Assembly (NCBI GenBank): GCA_045544835.1 | Contig: JAZPZS010000104.1 | Span: 1-20,381, forward strand | Length of the DNA: 20,381 nt | Direction of reading: 5' to 3' | DNA from: UBA1189 sp045544835 | Lineage (GTDB): Bacteria; Bacteroidota; Bacteroidia; Bacteroidales; Bacteroidaceae | Shown: piece after piece, positions 14,232 through 20,381 of the stretch | Layout of the letters: the number at the start of each line of letters is the position of its first letter | Position numbering within the stretch: position 1 is the stretch's first letter | The notes under the pieces: generated by a model | Databases searched by the model: none | What the model was told of the DNA's origin: nothing | Seen by the model: the letters and a program-made list of their open reading frames with translations, nothing else | Made by a program: the position numbers and the translations under genes

Positions 14232-14789
14232 ATGATATTACCCATCTATACCTACGGACAACCCGTATTGAGAAAGGTAGCCGAGGATATCACCCCCGAC
14301 TACCCCGAGCTGAAAGAACTGATACAAAACATGTTTGAGACCAACGACCGCGCCGAGGGCGTTGGCTTGGCAGCCCCACAGATTGGTCTTCCCATCCGTG
14401 TGGTCATCGTTGACCTTACGCCACTGGCCGAAGATTTTCCCGAGTATGCCGACTTCCGTCGCGCCTACATCAACGGATACATCATTGAGACCGAAGGCGA
14501 AACCATACTTATGGACGAGGGATGCCTCAGCTTGCCCGGCATCCATGAGCGCGTGCCCCGCGCAGAGCGCGTACATATCGAATATATGGACGAGAACTTC
14601 GTGGAGCATGACGAGTGGATTGACGGCTATCTGGCTCGTGTCATCCAGCATGAGTTCGACCATCTGGAGGGAAAGGTCTTCACCGACCGCATCTCCCCGC
14701 TTCGCCGACAGATGAATAAGGGCAAGTTCAATGCCCTGCTCTCCGGCAAGGTTCGCTGCGACTACAAGGTCAAGGTTGCGAAGAAGTAA
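14232..14789 (+). CDS. def: Peptide deformylase
   Basis: A 185-residue metalloenzyme that removes the formyl group from the N-terminal methionine of new proteins. All three family motifs are intact: GVGLAAPQIG (43-52), EGCLSLPG (96-103) and HEFDH (140-144). Cys98, His140 and His144 bind the metal and Glu141 is the catalytic base. Length is normal for the type 1 cytoplasmic enzymes of Bacteroidetes, with the usual insertion (PLAEDFPEYADFRRAYING) between motifs I and II. It is co-directional with yqgF (55 bp) and the TPR gene (118 bp), the latter gap holding an imperfect inverted repeat. Confidence 0.97.
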   Translation: MILPIYTYGQPVLRKVAEDITPDYPELKELIQNMFETNDRAEGVGLAAPQIGLPIRVVIVDLTPLAEDFPEYADFRRAYINGYIIETEGETILMDEGCLSLPGIHERVPRAERVHIEYMDENFVEHDEWIDGYLARVIQHEFDHLEGKVFTDRISPLRRQMNKGKFNALLSGKVRCDYKVKVAKK

Positions 14790-14810
14790 ACGACAACAGA
14801 TACTATGTTA

Positions 14811-14879
14811 TTCTGAGTAACGTGAAGAAACGTGCACTCCGGAAGAATTTCGGCTAGGGTTCCTTCACATCGTTCAGGA
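14811..14879. repeat. Imperfect long inverted repeat (REP-like) between def and TPR gene
   Basis: TTCTGAGTAACGTGAAGAA (14811-14829) and TTCCTTCACATCGTTCAGGA (14860-14879) are imperfect reverse complements, about 15 of 19 positions pairing, around a 30-nt loop. The arms resemble the 'TTCTGAG..GTGAAGAA' type of dispersed intergenic hairpin seen in many genomes. It may form a stem in the def-TPR message or attenuate it. Confidence 0.5.
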
Positions 14880-14907
14880 GACAGAGACACTAAAGATTAG
14901 GATATCG

Positions 14908-16923
14908 TTGAAGCGCCTGCTCCATACCCTTCTGTTCCTTTGCATCCTGCTTGCAGCAAAGGCCCAGGTTAATACCGACCACATGATGCGTGTCGGGAGG
15001 AATGCGCTGTACTACAGCGACTATGTATTGTCGATACAGTACTTCAACCAGGTCATCAGTGCCAAACCCTACCTGCACGAGCCCTACTTCTTTCGGGGAT
15101 TGGCAAAATTCTACCTTGATGACTTCGTCGGTGCCGAGGCCGACTGCTCTGAAGCGATTCAGCGTAACCCGTTTGTCGTCGACTGCTACCAGATACGTGG
15201 GTTGGCACGCATCAACCAAGGGAAGCTTGCCGAAGCAATCAGCGACTATCGCACTGCCCTGCGATATGCCCCAACTCATGAGAGCCTATGGCACAACCTC
15301 GCTCTATGCTATGCACATCTCAAGCAATACGAAGAATCGATAGGCGTACTCGACACGTTGATACAGGTGGCACCACGCTATGCCGAGGCGCTCAACATGC
15401 GTGCCCAAGTGAACATCCAGAGGAGCGATACGGCGGCTGCACTCAGTGATTTGGAAGCCTCTATGCGGATCAACAAGTACGACCCTGACGTGTATGCCAC
15501 ACGGGCGCTCGTATACCTGCAGCAAGAGCGCTACGAAGAGGCCGACGAAGACCTTACCTATGCTATCTTGTTGGACCCCAAGAGTGGATACTACATCAAC
15601 CGCGCCCTCACTCGGTACAATATGCAGGAACTGCGGGGAGCTATGGCCGATTATGACCTGGCTCTTGAACTCGACCCGAGCAATGTGCTCGGCCACTACA
15701 ACCGAGGATTGCTCCGTGCACAAGTAGGCGACGACAACCGCGCCATAGACGACTTCACCTTTGTGATTGAGCATGAGCCTGACAATACCTTCGCTATATT
15801 CAACCGTGCCCTGTTACTAATGTATACCGGAGACCTTGAAGCAGCTGAAACCGATTTGAACCGCGTGCTCGAAGAATATCCCAAATTCCTCTATGGCTAC
15901 CAGTGCCGTGCCGACGTACGCCGCAAACAGGGACGTCTCAAGGATGCAGAGCAGGACGAGCTCATCGTGCTGCGTGCTCAGATGGAAGAGCAGAATCGCC
16001 TACTTGCAGGGCAAAGCGGCAAAGAGGACACGGAAGAAGAGGAGGAGAACACCCGCAAGGAGTCAGACAAGAACATACGCAAGTACAAAAACCTGGTAGT
16101 TTCCGACGATGCCACCAGCGGCACAGAGTTCTCGTCGGCCTATCGGGGGAAAGTGCAGAACCGAAACGTCTACGTAGCTCTGCAGCCACTCTTCGTCCTT
16201 ACCTATTATAATAAGGAGAGCGAGGTGGGACGTATCATCCACTATCATCGCCACCTTGAGAGCATCAACCGTACTCAGCAGCTCCCCCTCCCGCTACTAG
16301 TCACCGCATCGGAGCAGGCCCTCAATGAGGAGCAGATAACATACCACTTCGACGACATAGACCGCCAGACGAGACGTTTTTCCGGCGAGGAGGACGAGGC
16401 TATCCACTATTTTGCCCGTGGCACAGACTTTTACCTCATACAAGACCTCTCGGCTGCTATTGACGACTTCACCCAGGCCATTGGCATCGACGGTTCGCTA
16501 TGGTTTGCCTACTACAGCCGAGCCGTAGCACGATACAAACAGATGGAGACGGAGCGTGCCGATCTCGACGACGACACCCCACAGACAGCGACCTCGACCA
16601 CCGACTTCATGTCCGACGGACGCCTTACCGATTATCAGCTCATCCTCGCCGATCTCAACAAGGCCATAGACCTGGCTCCCGACTTTGCCTATGCCTACTA
16701 CAACCGCGGCAATGTGTTGTCGTGGCTCAAGGACTATCGGGCGGCCATCGTCAGCTACGACGAGGCCATCGCATTGGAGCCTTCACTTGCCGAGGCATAT
16801 TATAATCGAGGGCTCACCTACATCTTTCTTGGCGAAAATGCCCGAGGCGTTGCCGACCTCAGCAAGGCTGGCGAACTGGGCCTTTACAGCGCTTACAATC
16901 TCATCAAGCGCTTTGCCGAATAG
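14908..16923 (+). CDS. Large exported tetratricopeptide-repeat protein
   Basis: A 671-residue TPR protein starting at TTG, since no ATG is in frame between the previous stop and the signal peptide (KRLLHTLLFLCILLAAKAQ). Two TPR blocks are visible. The first covers about residues 25-360 with nine or so 34-residue units (for example YFNQVISAKPYLHEPYFFRG, ADYDLALELDPSNVLGHYNR). The second covers about 495-671 (AIDDFTQAIGIDGSLWFAYY, LADLNKAIDLAPDFAYAYYN). Between them lies a charged linker (EEEEENTRKESDKNIRKYKN, about 377-396) and a segment without repeats. It is periplasmic by its signal. It is probably a scaffold; no partner can be named. Bacteroides genomes carry a similar protein downstream of def, which supports the operon link to yqgF and def. 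Confidence 0.85.
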   Translation: MKRLLHTLLFLCILLAAKAQVNTDHMMRVGRNALYYSDYVLSIQYFNQVISAKPYLHEPYFFRGLAKFYLDDFVGAEADCSEAIQRNPFVVDCYQIRGLARINQGKLAEAISDYRTALRYAPTHESLWHNLALCYAHLKQYEESIGVLDTLIQVAPRYAEALNMRAQVNIQRSDTAAALSDLEASMRINKYDPDVYATRALVYLQQERYEEADEDLTYAILLDPKSGYYINRALTRYNMQELRGAMADYDLALELDPSNVLGHYNRGLLRAQVGDDNRAIDDFTFVIEHEPDNTFAIFNRALLLMYTGDLEAAETDLNRVLEEYPKFLYGYQCRADVRRKQGRLKDAEQDELIVLRAQMEEQNRLLAGQSGKEDTEEEEENTRKESDKNIRKYKNLVVSDDATSGTEFSSAYRGKVQNRNVYVALQPLFVLTYYNKESEVGRIIHYHRHLESINRTQQLPLPLLVTASEQALNEEQITYHFDDIDRQTRRFSGEEDEAIHYFARGTDFYLIQDLSAAIDDFTQAIGIDGSLWFAYYSRAVARYKQMETERADLDDDTPQTATSTTDFMSDGRLTDYQLILADLNKAIDLAPDFAYAYYNRGNVLSWLKDYRAAIVSYDEAIALEPSLAEAYYNRGLTYIFLGENARGVADLSKAGELGLYSAYNLIKRFAE

Positions 16924-16980
16924 GCAGGAAAAGAGAAGTACGATATTTTTCATTGCGCAGGCAAAAAAGTTGCACAAATG

Positions 16981-17013
16981 TTTGCATATTTCAATAACTT
17001 GTTGCTAACTTTG
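16981..17013 (+). promoter_or_regulatory. recQ: recQ promoter
   Basis: TTTG at 16981-16984, a 21-bp spacer and TAACTTTG at 17006-17013 fit the Bacteroides consensus exactly. The leader would be about 50 nt. This makes recQ independent of the preceding TPR gene, whose stop is at 16923. Confidence 0.75.
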
Positions 17014-17069
17014 TGTTGCACCTCATCGAAATGCTTACCAAAAGGCAGCGATAAGAGGCAACCAAAGTT

Positions 17070-19256
17070 ATGGATACGACAAAGATAGACCTTTCGGAAG
17101 TCCTTAAGACGCACTTTGGATTCGACAAGTTCAAAGGTGACCAAGAGGCCATTATCCGCAACTTGCTTGCGGGAAACGACACATTTGTACTGATGCCTAC
17201 CGGTGGGGGTAAGTCGCTCTGCTATCAGTTGCCCTCGCTCATCATGGAGGGCACGGCCATTGTCGTGTCCCCGCTGATTGCGCTGATGAAGAATCAGGTC
17301 GACGCTATCCGCAACTATAGCGAAGAGGATGGTGTAGCACACTTCCTCAACTCTTCGCTCAACAAATCGGCCATCGAGCAGGTCAAGGCCGATGTCATAT
17401 CAGGCAAGACCAAGCTGCTCTACGTCGCCCCCGAATCGTTGACCAAAGAGGAGAACGTAGAGTTCCTGCGCTCAATCAAGATTTCATTCTATGCCATTGA
17501 CGAGGCCCACTGTATCTCTGAGTGGGGACACGACTTCCGCCCTGAATACCGAAAGATACGCCCCATTATCAATGAGATATGCCAAGCTCCGGTGATAGCC
17601 CTTACTGCTACTGCTACGCATAAGGTAAGGGATGACATCAAGAAGAGCCTTGGCATTCTCCATGCTACGGAGTATTGCTCATCATTCAATCGGCCCAATC
17701 TCTACTATGAGGTACGACCCAAGACAAAGAATGTAGACCACGAGATTGTACGCTACATCAAGGCAAACCCTGGGAAGTCGGGCATCATCTATTGCCTCAG
17801 CCGCAAGACGGTAGAGGAATTGGCCGAAGTGCTTCGCGCCAACGACATTCCTGCTGCAGCATACCATGCAGGAATGGATTCTGCTGTGCGCTCGCAAACT
17901 CAAGACGACTTCATCATGGAACGTATTGACGTCATTGTTGCTACGATCGCCTTTGGCATGGGTATCGACAAGCCCGACGTCCGTTATGTCATCCACTATG
18001 ATATCCCCAAGAGTTTGGAAGGATACTACCAAGAGACCGGACGAGGCGGACGAGATGGAGGCGAAGGGCGCTGTATTGCATTCTATAATAGCAAAGATTT
18101 ACATAAACTAGAGAAATTCCTCGAAGGAAAACCTATAGCAGAACAGGACATTGGCAAGCAGCTGTTGCAAGAGACTACCGCCTATTGCGAGTCGTCAGTG
18201 TGTCGCCGCAAACTGCTGCTCCACTATTTTGGTGAAACGTACGAAGAGGAGAATTGTGGTAATTGTGATAACTGTTTAAACCCAAAGAAACAAGTGGAAG
18301 CTAAAGAACTATTATGTACACTCCTGGAAACGGTAATGGCCGTTAAGGAGAACTTCAAATCAGATTATCTGATCAATGTCATTCTCGGAAAAGAAACATC
18401 CGAGATATTGGCACATCAGCACGATGAACTGGAAACATTCGGCACGGGAGCCGGAGACGGGGAAAAGACATGGAACGCCGTAGTGCGCCAAGCACTCATC
18501 TCAGGATACATAGAGAAAGATGTCGAGAACTATGGCCTAATCAAATTGACGGCTGCAGGAAAGAAATACCTCAAAAATCCGCAATCGTTCAAAATCGTTG
18601 AGGACCGCGACTTCGAGGAGGAGGAGAATGAAGATGCTCCCATGAGAGGAGGAGGCACCGTGGTTGTCGACCCGGCTCTCTTCTCCATGCTCAAGGATTT
18701 ACGCAAGAAGGTGTCCAAGAAGCACAATCTCCCACCCTACGTCATCTTCCAGGACCCCTCTTTGGAGGCAATGGCCACAACATACCCCATCACCCTTGAG
18801 GAGCTGAAGAATATTCCAGGTGTAGGCGACGGCAAGGCCAAACGTTATGGAGAAGAATTTATCGACCTCATCCGTCGACACGTAGAGGAGAATGAGATAG
18901 AACGTCCTGAAGACATCCGTGTACGCACCGTAGCAAAGAAGTCACAAATGAAGGTCAGCATCATACAGAGCATCGACCGCAAAGTTGCACTCGACGATAT
19001 CGCCGTAGCTAAAGGCATTGAATTTGATGAGCTTCTCGATGAAGTTGAGAGCATCGTATATTCAGGCACCAAGCTTAACATCGACTACTTCCTCGACGAA
19101 GTGCTTGATGACGACAAGGTCGATGAGATTTACGAATACTTCAAGGAGTCAGAGACCGACGATATCGAAGATGCTATCGACGAGCTGGGCGATGACTACA
19201 GCGAAGAAGAGATACGATTGGTGCGCATCAAGTTTATTAGCGATATGGCCAACTAA
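17070..19256 (+). CDS. recQ: ATP-dependent DNA helicase RecQ with C-terminal extension
   Basis: A 728-residue superfamily 2 3'-5' DNA helicase acting in recombination repair and fork rescue. Helicase motifs: TGGGKSLCYQLP (44-55, Walker A Lys48), DEAH at 144-147 followed by CISEWGHDFRPEY (the aromatic-rich RecQ loop), IAFGMGIDKPDVRYVIH (293-309) and QETGRGGRDG (321-330, arginine finger). The RecQ zinc site is complete with Cys378, Cys396, Cys399 and Cys402. A winged-helix (RQC) domain follows to about 510, then an HRDC domain at about 534-607 (LEELKNIPGVGDGKAKRYGE). Residues 610-728 are an acidic extra domain with a helix-turn-helix look (VALDDIAVAKGIEFDELLDE), absent from the 609-residue E. 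coli enzyme; such longer RecQ forms are usual in Bacteroidetes. It has its own promoter and a shared terminator with the convergent TPR gene. Confidence 0.96.
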   Translation: MDTTKIDLSEVLKTHFGFDKFKGDQEAIIRNLLAGNDTFVLMPTGGGKSLCYQLPSLIMEGTAIVVSPLIALMKNQVDAIRNYSEEDGVAHFLNSSLNKSAIEQVKADVISGKTKLLYVAPESLTKEENVEFLRSIKISFYAIDEAHCISEWGHDFRPEYRKIRPIINEICQAPVIALTATATHKVRDDIKKSLGILHATEYCSSFNRPNLYYEVRPKTKNVDHEIVRYIKANPGKSGIIYCLSRKTVEELAEVLRANDIPAAAYHAGMDSAVRSQTQDDFIMERIDVIVATIAFGMGIDKPDVRYVIHYDIPKSLEGYYQETGRGGRDGGEGRCIAFYNSKDLHKLEKFLEGKPIAEQDIGKQLLQETTAYCESSVCRRKLLLHYFGETYEEENCGNCDNCLNPKKQVEAKELLCTLLETVMAVKENFKSDYLINVILGKETSEILAHQHDELETFGTGAGDGEKTWNAVVRQALISGYIEKDVENYGLIKLTAAGKKYLKNPQSFKIVEDRDFEEEENEDAPMRGGGTVVVDPALFSMLKDLRKKVSKKHNLPPYVIFQDPSLEAMATTYPITLEELKNIPGVGDGKAKRYGEEFIDLIRRHVEENEIERPEDIRVRTVAKKSQMKVSIIQSIDRKVALDDIAVAKGIEFDELLDEVESIVYSGTKLNIDYFLDEVLDDDKVDEIYEYFKESETDDIEDAIDELGDDYSEEEIRLVRIKFISDMAN

Positions 19257-19279
19257 GTGTCGTTTTCAAAATAGGAATT

Positions 19280-19309
19280 AGGGGCATGTCAAAACACTGG
19301 CATGCCCCT
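19280..19309. terminator. Bidirectional terminator between recQ and TPR gene
   Basis: AGGGGCATG (19280-19288) and CATGCCCCT (19301-19309) form a perfect 9-bp stem with a 12-nt loop between two converging genes, 24 bp after recQ and 34 bp from the other stop. Downstream on the minus strand is AATTCCTATTTTG; on the plus strand CACTCTTATAATTTG. Both are T-containing but not strong U-tracts. Confidence 0.7.
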
Positions 19310-19342
19310 CACTCTTATAATTTGTTCGGAGAGACTCGACGC

Positions 19343-20381
19343 TTACTTGTACCGCTCAAGCAGAGCTGAGGCTCCGCCATCGCCTAGCGTTGCGGCTTTT
19401 TCCAAGTAGGGAATGCCCCTTGACTTGTCACCCAGTTGGATATAGCAGAAGCCCAAGAGCCTATTACAATCCGTATCATCGGGGAAAGCCTCAGTAAGCA
19501 CCTCCAAAATGGGCAACGCCTCAGCATAGTGAGCCACCCGCACCAAGAGCGATGCCTTCTCGAGCAGATACACGGGCTGGCGTGGTGCAAGAGCGATGGC
19601 GCGCTCTATATCGTCCAATGCCTGTTGGAACATGCGGCCGGCAGCCTCGGACTGCTCGCGCAAGTAATAGAAACGGTCGGTATTGATGGTGCCCACTAGC
19701 TCTTCATAGAGGTTGTAGTCGGCCACGGCAGGGCGGTGTAGCCCGTGGCGTGCCTTGAGCAATGCACGCTCTAATACGTAAGGAGCCGACTTTTGAATTG
19801 TCAATTGTGAATTGTCCATTGTCAATTGAGCTTTGTTTACCGCGCTATCCAAGAGTGCGATGGCAAGTTCCACGTCTCCCTCACCGGCACGCTGCTCTAT
19901 GATGTAGGCAGTGCGTAGCCAAGTGTCGGGGCTGCCGATGTCGCTACGGTTGACCTCCATATACTTCTCGTAAGCGGAAGTGTAATCTTTCATCGTGATG
20001 TAGATATCGCCCTGCTGCTGGGTGTAGATGGGCATGGGATTGATGGCACGGGCCTTGTCGATTTCGGCAAGTACGCGCTCACAGTTCCAGTCCTTGTATT
20101 GTTGCAGCGTGTCGAGGGCTACTGAGAGCATTTGCTTGGCAATCTGGAAGTGTACCTCGTCGGCTTTGTCTGCAGCACGTTCAAGTGCCATGGCGTGATC
20201 GGCCTCTGCCAGTGCATAGGCACTGTCGCTCTTGAGGGCGATATGGTGTGCTGCGCGACTGAGGTAGCCTTCGTGGCTGTCGGGGAAGGAAAGGATGAAC
20301 TCATCGATGACCTCGCTGCGCAGTGATGCATCGTCTTGGTCGGATACAAGGAAAAGGCTTACCAATGCCTGGTCGATATCT
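19343..20381 (-). CDS. Tetratricopeptide-repeat protein, 5'-truncated by window edge
   Basis: The reading frame is open from its stop at 19343 to the last base, so the N-terminus lies beyond the window (the first in-window residues are DIDQALVSLFLVSDQDD). At least 345 residues of helical TPR units are seen, for example YTQQQGDIYITMKDYTSAYE, ALDDIERAIALAPRQPVYLL and CNRLLGFCYIQLGDKSRGIP, the last followed by YLEKAATLGDGGASALLERY. Proteins of this kind in Bacteroidales are usually exported and over 500 residues; the signal would be outside the window. Function is unknown. An odd feature is KAQLTMDNSQLTIQKS, encoded by five 7-bp repeats at 19795-19829, which interrupts the TPR pattern between two units. 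It converges on recQ and shares its terminator hairpin. Confidence 0.82.
   Translation of the reverse strand, partial: DIDQALVSLFLVSDQDDASLRSEVIDEFILSFPDSHEGYLSRAAHHIALKSDSAYALAEADHAMALERAADKADEVHFQIAKQMLSVALDTLQQYKDWNCERVLAEIDKARAINPMPIYTQQQGDIYITMKDYTSAYEKYMEVNRSDIGSPDTWLRTAYIIEQRAGEGDVELAIALLDSAVNKAQLTMDNSQLTIQKSAPYVLERALLKARHGLHRPAVADYNLYEELVGTINTDRFYYLREQSEAAGRMFQQALDDIERAIALAPRQPVYLLEKASLLVRVAHYAEALPILEVLTEAFPDDTDCNRLLGFCYIQLGDKSRGIPYLEKAATLGDGGASALLERYK
19795..19829. repeat. Five tandem 7-bp repeats inside the TPR gene
   Basis: Plus-strand units GAATTGT, CAATTGT, GAATTGT, CCATTGT and CAATTGA follow each other without gaps (35 bp). Three units equal 21 bp, so the coded residues cycle with period seven (QLTMDNS, QLTI...). 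Change by one unit would shift the frame. CAATTG palindromes recur in the array. The surrounding gene is far less AT-rich, so the array looks inserted or expanded. Confidence 0.8.

Noticed and set aside
1..20381. tRNA, rRNA, CRISPR arrays, insertion sequences, integrases or phage genes.
   Set aside because: None was seen on reading intergenic parts and proteins; no repeat-spacer pattern, no transposase motifs and no cloverleaf-like segment was found by eye.

Overview
The window looks like chromosomal DNA of a Bacteroidales bacterium, probably of the Bacteroidaceae/Prevotellaceae type. The reasons are: promoters of the Bacteroides form (TTTG, then 19-21 bp, then TAnnTTTG) before several genes; a pectin/fucoside-degrading lipoprotein and secreted-enzyme cluster; a polysaccharide lyase with an Ig-like domain and a 'DLFGR...GIYIINGHKV' tail typical of that group; OMP beta-barrel and TPR families of Bacteroidetes; and the yqgF-def-TPR gene order. 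The genus cannot be fixed from the sequence alone. No rRNA, tRNA, CRISPR array, transposase or phage gene was seen.

Left region (1-5,650, all minus strand): an ECF sigma factor is followed by a PL11 rhamnogalacturonan lyase, a GH95 alpha-L-fucosidase/galactosidase and the start of a GH43-like beta-propeller protein that runs off the left edge. The intergenic gaps are 53, 30 and 24 bp, so this looks like one operon for attack on pectic rhamnogalacturonan and its fucosylated or L-galactosylated decorations. No SusC/SusD pair or anti-sigma factor is inside the window.

Central region (5,700-9,920): gdhA (NADP-type glutamate dehydrogenase, minus) has a hairpin downstream and two related promoter-like elements upstream. 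Next comes a stand-alone Dam-type adenine methyltransferase (minus), and divergently fucO (lactaldehyde reductase, plus), each with a near-perfect Bacteroides promoter in a 432-bp AT-rich intergenic stretch. FucO would reduce the lactaldehyde made from L-fucose and L-rhamnose, the sugars the left-hand enzymes would release.

A 606-bp AT-rich gap (9,837-10,442) holds the fucO terminator, a 53-codon unassigned reading frame, a second broken frame and a perfect 16-bp palindrome. It may be the scar of a lost accessory gene.

Right region: an outer-membrane beta-barrel gene is translationally coupled to a three-LysM / periplasmic-binding-fold protein (minus). Divergent from these is a SPOR-domain lipoprotein (plus); together they suggest an envelope or peptidoglycan module. 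Then follow yqgF (pre-16S rRNA processing), def (peptide deformylase), a large two-block TPR protein with a TTG start, and recQ with an acidic C-terminal extension. A convergent, 5'-truncated TPR gene ends the window and contains an unusual in-frame array of five 7-bp repeats.

I did not find a convincing new multi-gene system. The best leads are the heptamer repeat inside the last TPR gene, the duplicated gdhA promoter element, the AT-rich remnant at 10.0-10.44 kb and the LysM-PBP/barrel/SPOR neighbourhood.
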